Assembly (NCBI GenBank): GCA_016212635.1
Contig: JACRFR010000033.1
Span: forward strand, 1 to 25,091
Length of the DNA: 25,091 bases
Direction: 5' to 3'
Source of the DNA: Candidatus Liptonbacteria bacterium
Lineage (GTDB): Bacteria; Patescibacteriota; Minisyncoccia; UBA6257; 2-01-FULL-56-20
The number at the start of each line of letters is the position of its first letter. The first letter of the stretch is position 1. Made by a program: the position numbers and the translations under genes. Positions 1-7,220 of the stretch are shown here, one piece after another. Under the pieces are notes generated by a model. That model was not told the DNA's origin, made no database searches, and worked only from the letters and a program-made list of their open reading frames with translations.

Positions 1-20
1 AGAGAAAGGATTAATATCGG

Positions 21-133
21 GAGGTTCAACCTCCGGGAACCGAAGAATAAATATTTGGGAGGTTGAACCTCGGGGAGGGAGAAGAGAGAAAGGATCGATA
101 TCGGTAGGTTCAACCTCCGGGAGGACGGACCTC
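21..133. repeat. Cluster of GAGGT-type palindromes
   Basis: GAGGTTCAACCTC at 21-33 and its exact reverse complement at 59-71 are each palindromic and can also pair with one another. Further related palindromes are AGGTTCAACCT (106-116) and GAGGACGGACCTC (121-133). The preceding bases (TTAATATCGG) match those before the GAGGTCGGGCCT palindromes at 4114 and 7221, so this is probably the same family. No gene is seen here. Confidence 0.7.
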
Positions 134-146
134 GGGGAGGCCGTGG

Positions 147-174
147 TTGACTTTGATGCTTGTTTTGTTACAAT
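147..174 (+). promoter_or_regulatory. Candidate sigma70 promoter of the str operon
   Basis: TTGACT (147-152), a 16-base spacer and TACAAT (169-174) match the housekeeping -35/-10 consensus well. Transcription would start near 181 and leave a leader of about 160 bases before rpsL. This is the best promoter-like sequence upstream of rpsL. Confidence 0.55.
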
Positions 175-189
175 CTTCAAGCTATTTAG

Positions 190-327
190 GACTTACGCGT
201 TTGGGCATTAACCCCCCTTTCTAATAGAAAAGGAGGAATGAGATAGTCAAGCGCGCAAGTCTGAATTAGAACAATTAGGATAATTATCCTCCGATTATCC
301 TCCGAAGGAGGATCCGCCTCCGGCGGA
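190..327. repeat. Nested palindromes in the rpsL leader
   Basis: Outer arms GACTTACGCG (190-199) and CGCGCAAGTC (252-261) pair with one mismatch and enclose a second palindrome, CCCCCCTTTC/GAAAAGGAGG (about 211-236). The tract then passes into AGGATAATTATCCT (276-289), related to the 9-base repeats between ribosomal genes downstream, and into GGAGGATCCGCCTCC (307-321). It lies inside the predicted rpsL transcript, so it would form RNA hairpins. No leader ORF or known ribosomal-protein binding structure was recognised. Confidence 0.55.
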
Positions 328-343
328 GAATGTCTAACGTAAA

Positions 344-757
344 ATGCCTACCACCCAACAACTAGTTCGCCGCGGACGGAAACCGCTGCGCGCCAAATCC
401 CGGTCGCCAGCGCTCGCTTTTTATTTCAACACCCTTAAAAACCGTCCGGTCGATTCCGCCTCGCCATTTAAGCGCGGGGTTTGCCTCAAAGTCTTTACCA
501 CCACTCCCCGGAAGCCGAACTCCGCGCTTCGGAAGGTTTGCCGTGTCCGACTGACCAACGGAATGGAAGTCACCGCCTATATCCCCGGTATCGGGCACAA
601 TCTTCAAGAACACTCCATTGTTATGATCCGGGGCGGCCAGGTTAAAGATCTACCCGGTGTCCGCTACCACGTGGTACGCGGCGTGCTGGACATGGCGGGC
701 GTGGAAAATCGGAAGCAGCAACGATCCAAATACGGGGCGAAAGCAGCGAAAAAGTAG
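344..757 (+). CDS. rpsL: 30S ribosomal protein S12
   Basis: S12 sits at the decoding centre of the small subunit and helps control accuracy. The 137-residue product has the family core, including KRGVC, TTTPRKPNSALRK, YIPGIGHNLQEHS, VKDLPGVRYH and RSKYGAK. A segment of about 13 residues between SPAL and PFKRGVC is the insertion also found in Firmicutes-type S12, so the length is normal for that form. Residue 56 is Arg where E. coli has Lys43, a position where Arg is known to give streptomycin resistance. The ATG at 344 has no Shine-Dalgarno sequence at usual spacing. It is the first gene of the str operon, followed by rpsG after a hairpin spacer. Confidence 0.97.
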   Translation: MPTTQQLVRRGRKPLRAKSRSPALAFYFNTLKNRPVDSASPFKRGVCLKVFTTTPRKPNSALRKVCRVRLTNGMEVTAYIPGIGHNLQEHSIVMIRGGQVKDLPGVRYHVVRGVLDMAGVENRKQQRSKYGAKAAKK

Positions 758-882
758 AGTAATCGCAAATAACGCAAATCTTGGCAAATAACGCGAATAA
801 AAAACCATGAATCAATCCAGCTATCTACCAGTCGTACCATTTGCGATATTTGCTTAAATTCGCGATATTAGCGATTACTCTT
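755..882. repeat. Hairpin spacer rpsL-rpsG, GTAATCGC family
   Basis: The left arm begins with the rpsL stop codon (TAG) and runs through GTAATCGCAAATAACGC. The right arm ends in GCGATTACTCTT directly before the rpsG start codon and is close to its reverse complement. The 125-base spacer is nearly identical, in length and sequence, to the one between rplN and rplX (13665-13789), with roughly eight differences. Confidence 0.8.
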
Positions 883-1350
883 ATGCGCAAACAACGAGTT
901 TATGCCAAGCACTTCCGGGCGGACCACGAGCACGGGCGGATCGACCTGGGGCGGTTCATCAATTACGTTATGCACGACGGCGAGAAATCCATTGCCGAGA
1001 AAGTGGTCTACCGCGCCCTGGAACGGGTAGCCGAAGAAACCAAAGAAAATGCGGTGGTGGTTTTCGAGCGGGCTATGACCAACGCCTCGCCCCTCTTGGA
1101 GGTGAAATCCCGGCGGGTGGGCGGGGCCAACTATCAAGTGCCTCATGAGGTCCGACCCGATCGGCGGTTCGTTCTGGCGGCTCGGTGGATCGTCGGCGCC
1201 GCCCGGTCTCGCAAGGGCAAGCCCATGGCGACCAAGCTGGCCGAAGAGATACTGTCCGCGGCCAAGAACGAGGGCGCGGCGATCAAGAAAAAACAGGACA
1301 TGCATCGCATGGCGGAGGCGAATCGGGCCTTTGCGCATTTCGCGAGGTAA
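883..1350 (+). CDS. rpsG: 30S ribosomal protein S7
   Basis: S7 binds the 3' major domain of 16S rRNA, starts assembly of the small-subunit head and contacts E-site tRNA. The product is 155 residues, the common bacterial length. It begins MRKQRVYAKHF and includes the conserved GGANYQVP and RW(I/L)V-type segment with KGKPMATKLAEE. An in-frame start at 841 would add 14 residues encoded by the upstream hairpin arm; the ATG at 883 was chosen because it begins where S7 homology begins. No Shine-Dalgarno sequence is present. It lies in the usual place between rpsL and fusA, but a foreign-looking gene separates it from fusA. Confidence 0.96.
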   Translation: MRKQRVYAKHFRADHEHGRIDLGRFINYVMHDGEKSIAEKVVYRALERVAEETKENAVVVFERAMTNASPLLEVKSRRVGGANYQVPHEVRPDRRFVLAARWIVGAARSRKGKPMATKLAEEILSAAKNEGAAIKKKQDMHRMAEANRAFAHFAR

Positions 1351-1390
1351 ATCAACGAATAACGAATCAATTGCGAATTTGCGAATATAA
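1351..1390. repeat. Left arm of the ACGAATA-family inverted repeat
   Basis: The arm carries ATCAACGAATAACGAATC and GCGAATTTGCGAATA. Its reverse complement, with a few mismatches, is at 1784-1817, on the far side of the GxxExxY gene. The same hairpin without a gene inside occurs at 5772-5875, 10361-10460 and 19105-19212. Confidence 0.75.
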
Positions 1391-1789
1391 ATGAGGACCG
1401 AGCCGAGGAGAAGCGATCTAGTGGAGCCGGAGTTGAGTTACAGGATTATTGGTTGCGCCTATGATGTCAGCAATAATCTCGGTCCGGGACATCACGAGAA
1501 GTATTACCAGAGAGCCCTGGCAGAATCGCTAGCAGAAGCCGGTATCAAATTCGAAGAACAATATTACTTTCCTCTGCGATTTAAAACTAAAGTAGTGGGC
1601 AAGGGCTTTGTTGATTTTCTGGTTGAAAATAAAATCATTGTGGAGATAAAAAAAGGTGACAAGTATTCGCTCAAACATATAAATCAAGTTTTAGAATATT
1701 TAAAGACTTCCGGTTTGAAGTTGGCCATTCTTATTAATTTCGGTACAAATGGCGTGGCTTTCAAGCGAGTGGTCAATTTCGATTCGTAA
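1391..1789 (+). CDS. GxxExxY family protein, PD-(D/E)XK nuclease-like
   Basis: This 132-residue protein has the signature G33-x-x-E36-x-x-Y39 of the GxxExxY family. It also has a PD-(D/E)XK-like core: Asp75 (FVDFLVE) followed by Glu85-Ile-Lys87 (VEIKK) and then an amphipathic helix and beta strand (INQVLEYL, LAILINFG). The family is annotated as nuclease-like, but its cellular role is not established, and I infer no substrate. The gene sits between rpsG and fusA, which are normally adjacent. It is visibly more AT-rich than its neighbours and lies between the two arms of an inverted repeat found empty elsewhere in this window, so it looks acquired. All key residues are present. No Shine-Dalgarno sequence precedes the ATG. 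Confidence 0.85.
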   Translation: MRTEPRRSDLVEPELSYRIIGCAYDVSNNLGPGHHEKYYQRALAESLAEAGIKFEEQYYFPLRFKTKVVGKGFVDFLVENKIIVEIKKGDKYSLKHINQVLEYLKTSGLKLAILINFGTNGVAFKRVVNFDS

Positions 1790-1820
1790 ATTCGGAACAG
1801 ATTCGTTATTCGTTGATAAA
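1784..1820. repeat. Right arm of the ACGAATA-family inverted repeat
   Basis: The sequence ATTCGTAAATTCGG followed by CAGATTCGTTATTCGTTGAT pairs with the arm at 1351-1390. It overlaps the last codons of the GxxExxY gene and stops three bases before the fusA start codon. Confidence 0.75.
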
Positions 1821-4079
1821 ATGCCCCGCTCCTATCCCATCGAAAAGACCCGCAATATCGGCATTATCGCTCATATCGACGCGGGCAAGACCACCGTCTC
1901 GGAGCGGGTGCTTTTTTACACCGGCGTGTCCCATAAGATCGGCGAAGTGCACGAAGGCGACACGGTGATGGACTGGATGGAACAGGAGCGGGAGCGGGGG
2001 ATCACCATCACCTCCGCGGCCACCACCGCTTTTTGGATTCCGACTTATGCGGGCAGGCTCACCTCCCCTCACCCCTCCTTAGAAAAGGAGGGGAAGACCT
2101 CCCCTCACCCCTCCTTAGAAAAGGAGGGGAAGACCTCCCCTCACCCCTCCTTAGATGGTTCGACTGCGCTCACCACAGGCAAGGAGGGGAAGACCGATGG
2201 AGATCAACGCAGAAAAGAATACGAGCATCGCATTAACTTGATTGACACTCCGGGCCATATCGATTTCACCGTGGAGGTCAAGCGGTCGCTCCGCGTGCTG
2301 GACGGCGCGGTGGTGGTGTTCGACGGCGTGGCGGGGGTGGAACCCCAGTCCGAAACCAATTGGCACTACGCGGATGAGTATAAAGTGCCGCGCGTTTGTT
2401 TCATCAATAAGCTGGATCGCATGGGCGCGAGTTTCGATAAAAGCTTCAGTTCCATCTTGGAGCGCCTGACGCCGAACGCGGTAGCCATCCAACTGCCCAT
2501 CGGTTTGGAGTCCGAGTTCCAGGGCGTCGTGGATCTCCTGCAAGAAAAGGCTTTCGAATTCCAAGGGGAGCATGGCGAGCGGGTGGTGGAGATACCCATC
2601 CCGGAGGCGATGCAAGCCGAAGTCGTCCAGAAACGGCACGAACTGGTGGAGAAGATCGCGGAGCAGGACGACCAATTATTGGAGCATTACTTGGGCGGAG
2701 AGGCGATCGCCTTGCCGGATCTGCGCCGGGTGTTGCGGAAAGCGGTTATTGCCAACACCCTGGTACCGGTGATGTGCGGTTCCGCGCTTAAAAATAAAGG
2801 CGTGCAGCTGATGCTGGACGCGGTGGTGGAGTACTTGCCGTCGCCTTTGGACGTGCCGCCGATCAAGGCGACCGATCCCAAGACCGGAGCGGAGATCGCC
2901 CGGCCCGCGGACGACAATCAACCCTTTACGGCGCTGGCGTTCAAGGTGGCGACCGACCCTTACGTCGGCGCGTTAACTTATTTCCGGAACTATGCCGGCA
3001 TTTTAAAACGCGGCTCTTACATTGTAAACGTGAATAAGGACCAGCAGGAGCGGGTCAGCCGCATTGTCCGGATGCACGCCAACCAGCGGGAAGAGGTGGA
3101 CGAAATTTATGCCGGAGAGATCGCGGCCCTGGTCGGTCTAAAAAACACGACCACCGGCGACACCCTGTGCGATCCGGCCGCTCCGCTCCTCTTGGAACGG
3201 ATCACTTTCCCGGAACCGGTGATCGGCATCCGGATCGAGCCCAAGACCAAGGTGGACTTGGAGAAGATGAGCGCCGCGCTGCACCGGCTGATGGATGAAG
3301 ACCCGACCTTCCGGGTGGCCGGGGATCCGGAAACAGGGGAGACGATTATTTCCGGCATGGGCGAGCTGCATCTGGAGATCATTGTGGATCGCATGAAACG
3401 GGAGTTCGGCGTGGAGGCCAACGTAGGCCGGCCCCAGGTGGCTTACAAGGAAACGATCAACGGCCAAGCGGAGGCCGAGGGCAAGTATATTCGCCAAACC
3501 GGCGGCCGCGGCCAATACGGCCATGCCTGGCTCCGGGTGAAATCTTTGCCCCGCCGCTCTGGTTTTGTTTTCGTGAACGCGATCAAGGGCGGGTCTATTC
3601 CCAACGAATTCATCCCCCCGGTGGAAAAAGGCGTGCGGGAGGCGCTGACCAATGGCATCCTGGCGCACTACCCGATGGTGGACCTGGAGGTGACCCTCTT
3701 CGACGGTTCCTACCACGAGGTTGACTCGTCCGAGGCGGCTTTCAAGATCGCCGGTTCCATGGCGTTCAAGGAGGCCTGCCAGCACGCGAACCCTTCTATT
3801 CTGGAGCCCATCATGAATGTCCAAGTGCTGGCCCCGCAGGATTTCTTGGGCGAGGTTACGGGCGACTTAAATTCCAAGCGCGGCCAGATACAGGGCATGT
3901 CCGACCGAGGCACCGTCAAGGTTATCGATGCTCATGTGCCGCTCGCGGAGATGTTCGGTTATGCCACCCAGATCAGATCCATGACCCAAGGGCGGGGATC
4001 ATTTACAATGGAATTCGATCATTACGAGGTCGTACCGAAAAGTATAGAGACACAGATCATCGATGGCAGAAAGAAGTAG
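1821..4079 (+). CDS. fusA: Elongation factor G with an internal repeat-encoded insertion
   Basis: EF-G is the GTPase that drives ribosomal translocation and, with a recycling factor, splits ribosomes. The 752-residue product has AHIDAGKT (17-24, G1), GITITSAAT (switch I), DTPGH (142-146, G3) and NKLD (G4), then domains II-V with RGQYGHAW and the final GRGSF segment. The family is usually about 690-710 residues. The extra length is mostly a 63-residue segment (73-135) between Trp72 and His136, a loop of about nine residues in E. coli. It contains three in-frame tandem copies of a 12-residue unit (TSPHPSLEKEGK), the third interrupted. The reading frame is intact. The ATG at 1821 begins the homology (MPRSYPIEKTRNIGI); the longer frame from 1749 overlaps the upstream gene and was rejected. 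Confidence 0.96.
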   Translation: MPRSYPIEKTRNIGIIAHIDAGKTTVSERVLFYTGVSHKIGEVHEGDTVMDWMEQERERGITITSAATTAFWIPTYAGRLTSPHPSLEKEGKTSPHPSLEKEGKTSPHPSLDGSTALTTGKEGKTDGDQRRKEYEHRINLIDTPGHIDFTVEVKRSLRVLDGAVVVFDGVAGVEPQSETNWHYADEYKVPRVCFINKLDRMGASFDKSFSSILERLTPNAVAIQLPIGLESEFQGVVDLLQEKAFEFQGEHGERVVEIPIPEAMQAEVVQKRHELVEKIAEQDDQLLEHYLGGEAIALPDLRRVLRKAVIANTLVPVMCGSALKNKGVQLMLDAVVEYLPSPLDVPPIKATDPKTGAEIARPADDNQPFTALAFKVATDPYVGALTYFRNYAGILKRGSYIVNVNKDQQERVSRIVRMHANQREEVDEIYAGEIAALVGLKNTTTGDTLCDPAAPLLLERITFPEPVIGIRIEPKTKVDLEKMSAALHRLMDEDPTFRVAGDPETGETIISGMGELHLEIIVDRMKREFGVEANVGRPQVAYKETINGQAEAEGKYIRQTGGRGQYGHAWLRVKSLPRRSGFVFVNAIKGGSIPNEFIPPVEKGVREALTNGILAHYPMVDLEVTLFDGSYHEVDSSEAAFKIAGSMAFKEACQHANPSILEPIMNVQVLAPQDFLGEVTGDLNSKRGQIQGMSDRGTVKVIDAHVPLAEMFGYATQIRSMTQGRGSFTMEFDHYEVVPKSIETQIIDGRKK
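2062..2193. repeat. Three in-frame 36-bp palindromic repeats inside fusA
   Basis: Two exact 36-base copies (2062-2097, 2098-2133) each hold the palindrome CCCTCCTTAGAAAAGGAGGG. A third copy (2134-2193) is split between its arms by a further 24 net bases that include GGTTCGACTGCGCTCACC, itself of dispersed-repeat type. Every unit is a multiple of three, so the EF-G frame survives. Related CCTCC/GGAGG palindromes lie outside genes at 211-236 and 21272-21355. Confidence 0.9.
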
Positions 4080-4113
4080 GGTAATCGCAATATGGAAAAG
4101 CCATTAATTTCGG

Positions 4114-4150
4114 GAGGTCGGGCCTTAAGAATTCCCCAAGGCCCGACCTC
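4114..4150. repeat. GAGGTCGGGCCTT palindrome, copy A
   Basis: Perfect 13-base arms GAGGTCGGGCCTT and AAGGCCCGACCTC surround an 11-base loop (AAGAATTCCCC). The copy at 6380-6416 carries almost the same loop in reverse orientation. Confidence 0.85.
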
Positions 4151-4183
4151 GGAAGCTACTTCCTTCGTTAAGCGTATCCACTG

Positions 4184-4308
4184 TGGCGCTGTTCGAAAAC
4201 CACCGATTTTATTGCCCGAGCTTGTCGAGGGCCATGCCATGTACCCGCCAAAAAGCTACCCTTCGACGGGCTCAGGGAATAACTTTTTGACGTTTCCGAA
4301 CAGCGTCA
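4184..4308. mobile_element. MITE-like element, type I, complete (125 bp)
   Basis: The ends are TGGCGCTGTTCGAAAAC at the left and the reverse complement, with a few differences, at the right (GTTTCCGAACAGCGTCA). TCCACTG flanks it directly on both sides (4177-4183 and 4309-4315), a 7-base target duplication. The interior contains CGAGCTTGTCGAGGG and CCCTTCGACGGGCTCAGGG, which form a second palindrome. The copy at 21399-21523 has the same length and only about five differences. It encodes no protein and would need a transposase from elsewhere. Confidence 0.85.
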
Positions 4309-4318
4309 TCCACTGTTA

Positions 4319-4347
4319 TTGACATTGTGGTACTGGTCGGGCACAAT
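4319..4347 (+). promoter_or_regulatory. Candidate promoter upstream of tuf
   Basis: A perfect TTGACA (4319-4324), a 17-base spacer and CACAAT (4342-4347) form a plausible housekeeping promoter. It begins four bases after the target duplication of the adjacent MITE-like element. It would give tuf a leader of about 215 bases. Confidence 0.4.
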
Positions 4348-4436
4348 TACACCTGTCAGCCGCTCGGCAAGGGGCGGCGTTAGATAATACCACCTCCAAT
4401 CAGCCACTTCCGTGTCATCTTAAAAACTATGGCCTA

Positions 4437-4495
4437 GATTCCCGCCTTCGCGGGAATGACAAGGATAATGGGAATGACAAGGATAATGGGAATGG
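4437..4495. repeat. GATTCCCGCC palindrome plus 18-bp tandem repeat
   Basis: GATTCCCGCCTTCGCGGGAA (4437-4456), continuing TGAC, is a short hairpin of a type I recall as dispersed in many bacterial genomes. It runs into two exact copies of an 18-base unit (GGGAATGACAAGGATAAT, 4452-4487) and a partial third. Confidence 0.75.
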
Positions 4496-4507
4496 GTTAG
4501 TTGGGGA

Positions 4508-4516
4508 TGGTATAAG
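4508..4516 (+). promoter_or_regulatory. Extended -10 motif before tuf
   Basis: TGGTATAAG fits the extended -10 pattern TGnTATAAT and lies 55 bases before the tuf start. No matching -35 box is seen, as is common for extended -10 promoters. The identical nonamer occurs at 25068-25076. Confidence 0.4.
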
Positions 4517-4571
4517 TCATCAATTATTTAAAAGTCAATAATTATTAGTCACCAGTCAATAGTCAATCACC
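4514..4571. repeat. AGTCAAT-type tandem repeats before tuf
   Basis: Imperfect repeats of an AGTCAAT-like heptamer (AGTCAT, AGTCAATA, AGTCACC, AGTCAAT, AGTCAATC) run to the tuf start codon. They resemble in kind the other heptamer spacers in this window. Confidence 0.6.
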
Positions 4572-5771
<1,200 letters not shown>

Positions 5772-5875
5772 ACATCGACGAATAGCGAATCAATTACGAA
5801 TTTGCGAATAATGAACCCGAGTCAATTCGTAAATTCGAATCAGATTCGTTATTCGCTGATGAAGCGATAGCGACT
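5772..5875. repeat. Hairpin spacer tuf-rpsJ, ACGAATA family
   Basis: The left arm (ATCGACGAATAGCGAATC onward) and right arm (ATTCGTAAATTCGAATCAGA and then TTCGTTATTCGCTGAT) pair around a short loop near 5816. It is an empty version of the inverted repeat that surrounds the GxxExxY gene. Confidence 0.8.
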
Positions 5876-6208
5876 ATGGCTAAAAAGAAAGAAGCGGAGG
5901 TTCCTCAAAAATTGCGTCTTAGGATCAAGTCCTACGATCACAAACTGGTGGACGTGTCCGTGCGGCAAATTATCGAAACGGCGGAACGGAGCGACGCCAA
6001 AGTGGTCGGGCCCGTGCCCTTGCCGACCGAGATCCGAAAGTTCACGGTCAATCGTTCCACCTTTGTCAAGAAAAATGCGCGCGAGCAGTTCGAGCTCCGG
6101 GTGCATAAGCGCGTCTTGGACATCCTGAATCCCTCCGCCAAGATCATCGAGTCGCTCTCCAATCTAAACTTGCCCGCGGGAGTGGAGGCGGAGATCAAGA
6201 TGACCTAG
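5876..6208 (+). CDS. rpsJ: 30S ribosomal protein S10
   Basis: S10 belongs to the small-subunit head and, as NusE, also takes part in transcription antitermination with NusB. The 110-residue product has a short lysine-rich N-terminus (MAKKKEAEVPQ), then the S10 fold: RLRIKSYDH, GPVPLPTEIRKFTV, REQFELRVHKR and LPAGVEAEIK. It is slightly longer than E. coli S10 (103). Here it ends the str operon, with a terminator 80 bases downstream, whereas in many bacteria it leads directly into rplC. The ATG at 5876 has no Shine-Dalgarno sequence. Confidence 0.96.
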   Translation: MAKKKEAEVPQKLRLRIKSYDHKLVDVSVRQIIETAERSDAKVVGPVPLPTEIRKFTVNRSTFVKKNAREQFELRVHKRVLDILNPSAKIIESLSNLNLPAGVEAEIKMT

Positions 6209-6252
6209 AGTAATCGCAAATAACGCGAATTTAGGCAAATAACGCAAATAAA
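6206..6252. repeat. Half copy of the GTAATCGC spacer
   Basis: It begins with the rpsJ stop codon and runs GAGTAATCGCAAATAACGCG on through GCAAATAACGCAAATAAA. Only the left arm is present, as at 9446. Confidence 0.7.
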
Positions 6253-6285
6253 AAGCAGAAGCGTATAGTTGCGGATATTGAAACA

Positions 6286-6322
6286 AAGGCCCCTCCGATT
6301 TAAATCGGAGGGGTTTTTGTTT
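6286..6322 (+). terminator. Intrinsic terminator after rpsJ
   Basis: A perfect 12-base-pair palindrome, CCCCTCCGATTT (6290-6301) with AAATCGGAGGGG (6302-6313), is followed by TTTTTGTTTT. This is the clearest rho-independent terminator in the window and marks the end of the str operon. Confidence 0.85.
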
Positions 6323-6379
6323 TCGCGTTTTGCTCCGGGTTTGTAATCGGCAAGGATAAAATACGGGTTTAAATTTATC

Positions 6380-6416
6380 GAGGTCGGGCCTTGGGGAATT
6401 CTCAAGGCCCGACCTC
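6380..6416. repeat. GAGGTCGGGCCTT palindrome, copy B
   Basis: The same 13-base arms as copy A surround the loop GGGGAATTCTC. That loop is nearly the reverse complement of the loop at 4127-4137, so this copy is inverted relative to copy A. Confidence 0.85.
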
Positions 6417-6436
6417 CCGAACTTTCCTGGAACCAT

Positions 6437-6608
6437 TGGCGCTGTTCGGAAACCACCGATTTTATTGCCCGAGCTTGTCGAGGGCCATGCCTGGTTTTTT
6501 GCCACTTGGAACAAAATATGGGAGGGTCGTTAATTTTGGGAGGTCGGGCCTCTAAAATGCCCCGAGGCCCGACCTCGATGAATTAATGGGGGCGCGAGAG
6601 GTTCGCCG
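6437..6608. mobile_element. Decayed MITE-like element, left end clear
   Basis: The left end (TGGCGCTGTTCGGAAACCAC) and about 58 bases match the type I copies at 4184 and 21399, then similarity stops after GGGCCATGCC. GAACCAT lies just before the left end (6430-6436) and again at 6609-6615, which would be the expected 7-base target duplication. The right terminal repeat is not recognisable, and palindrome C lies inside. The left part is certain; the right boundary is inferred. Confidence 0.55.
6540..6576. repeat. GAGGTCGGGCCTC palindrome, copy C
   Basis: Perfect arms GAGGTCGGGCCTC and GAGGCCCGACCTC surround the loop TAAAATGCCCC. It is preceded by TTAATTTTGG, like other copies of the family. 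Confidence 0.85.
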
Positions 6609-6615
6609 GAACCAT

Positions 6616-6657
6616 TTGCCATATTACATATTTTATGTTATTACTTGACATAGGAGG
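6616..6657 (+). promoter_or_regulatory. Promoter and ribosome binding site of the unknown gene at 6666
   Basis: TTGCCA (6616-6621), 17 bases and TATTAC (6639-6644) form a plausible promoter in an AT-rich stretch. AGGAGG (6652-6657) is a full Shine-Dalgarno sequence eight bases before the GTG start. It is one of only two good ribosome binding sites in the window. Confidence 0.5.
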
Positions 6658-6665
6658 AAGTCATC

Positions 6666-7154
6666 GTGATCATAGCCAGGAGATTTTCCTGGTGGGATCG
6701 GACGCTCGGACTTCTGCTCCGGTTCTCGTGGGAACTGATTTCCAAGAAACGTTCCCACTTTTGGAATTGGCACAAGGGTTTCACCGCGTACCAGAGAGGT
6801 TTCGCGGGCAAGAACCTTTGTGTCGTTTCGGGGAGTCCGGAAGCGAGGAGTTGGCAGACCTGGCTTGGGGCGCTCTACCAGTTGAACTTTGGCTGGCAGA
6901 CCGTGGTTGTGCTCGAGCCAGACAACCCGATGTGGCCGTCGGTCACGTACCGTATCGGGTACGTGATCAGACGCGACGCGTCCGGCGTCCAATTCGACCA
7001 GTGCGACCTGGTTCTACGAGGGCCGACCGCGGTTCTCGTCGGGCCAGACGAGGCCACATTTTTCGCCCGGACCTGCCCGGGCAATCGGCTGGTTCCACTG
7101 AAGGTCGTCTGTAAGACGACCAAGGCGAACTTGGGCCGTATACATTTAATCTGA
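6666..7154 (+). CDS. Unrecognised Trp-rich protein, self-contained gene
   Basis: I do not recognise this 162-residue protein. It starts at GTG behind an ideal AGGAGG, with a promoter upstream and a terminator immediately downstream, so it is very likely a real single-gene unit. About nine Trp are spread through it, most in the first half (SWWDR, WNWH, SWQTW). The N-terminal third is basic with a short hydrophobic stretch too polar for a clear membrane segment. The C-terminal half looks like alternating beta strands (QTVVVLEP, TYRIGYVIRR, TAVLVG). There is no signal peptide, Cys metal motif or known catalytic motif. It interrupts the usual rpsJ-rplC junction and is bracketed by GAGGTCGG palindromes at 6540 and 7221. 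Third codon positions are GC-rich, in keeping with real coding. Confidence 0.65.
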   Translation: MIIARRFSWWDRTLGLLLRFSWELISKKRSHFWNWHKGFTAYQRGFAGKNLCVVSGSPEARSWQTWLGALYQLNFGWQTVVVLEPDNPMWPSVTYRIGYVIRRDASGVQFDQCDLVLRGPTAVLVGPDEATFFARTCPGNRLVPLKVVCKTTKANLGRIHLI

Positions 7155-7155
7155 A

Positions 7156-7184
7156 GGGGACCCATTTGGGTCCCCGCTGTTTTT
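7156..7184 (+). terminator. Intrinsic terminator after the unknown gene
   Basis: GGGGACCC (7156-7163) pairs with GGGTCCCC (7168-7175) around ATTT and is followed by GCTGTTTTTG. It begins two bases after the stop codon of the gene at 6666. Confidence 0.8.
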
Positions 7185-7220
7185 GTCGGTCGAACCTAAT
7201 AACAGAATTTTTAATTTCGG

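Larger units (their letters stand above)
4080..4571. other. Composite fusA-tuf spacer of 492 bases
   Basis: No gene is seen. In order it holds a fragment of the GTAATCGC arm (4081-4090), a GAGGTCGGGCCTT palindrome, a complete small transposon-like element, a TTGACA promoter, a GATTCCCGCC palindrome, an 18-base tandem repeat, an extended -10 motif, and AGTCAAT-type tandem repeats running up to the tuf start codon. Such a long spacer between fusA and tuf suggests that tuf is transcribed at least partly on its own. Confidence 0.7.

Noticed and set aside
190..343. Riboswitch or leader peptide before rpsL
   Set aside because: The hairpins are explained by dispersed repeats and no known riboswitch core or leader ORF was recognised.
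841..882. N-terminal extension of S7 encoded by the hairpin arm
   Set aside because: The extra residues have no match to the S7 family and come from a repeat shared with the rplX spacer; the same false extension appears at rplX (13748).
1749..1820. Longer start for fusA
   Set aside because: It would overlap the end of the GxxExxY gene, and the EF-G homology begins at the ATG at 1821.
2151..2675. Long reverse-strand open frames opposite fusA, tuf, map and others
   Set aside because: They are shadows of GC-rich coding frames, with low-complexity His/Arg-rich translations and no start signals.
4092..4322. Small ORF in the fusA-tuf spacer
   Set aside because: It is composed of the palindrome and the MITE-like element; similar frames appear wherever these repeats recur (for example 6164-6514 and 21303-21497).
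4319..4400. tRNA-like or small RNA gene before tuf
   Set aside because: GC-rich pieces near 4352-4380 suggested structure, but no cloverleaf or terminator could be formed by eye.
6635..7114. Alternative frame of 159 residues overlapping the unknown gene, and a reverse-strand frame at 6875-7165
   Set aside because: Neither has a ribosome binding site or terminator placed as well as the GTG frame at 6666, and the terminator is placed and oriented to follow the plus-strand gene at 6666.
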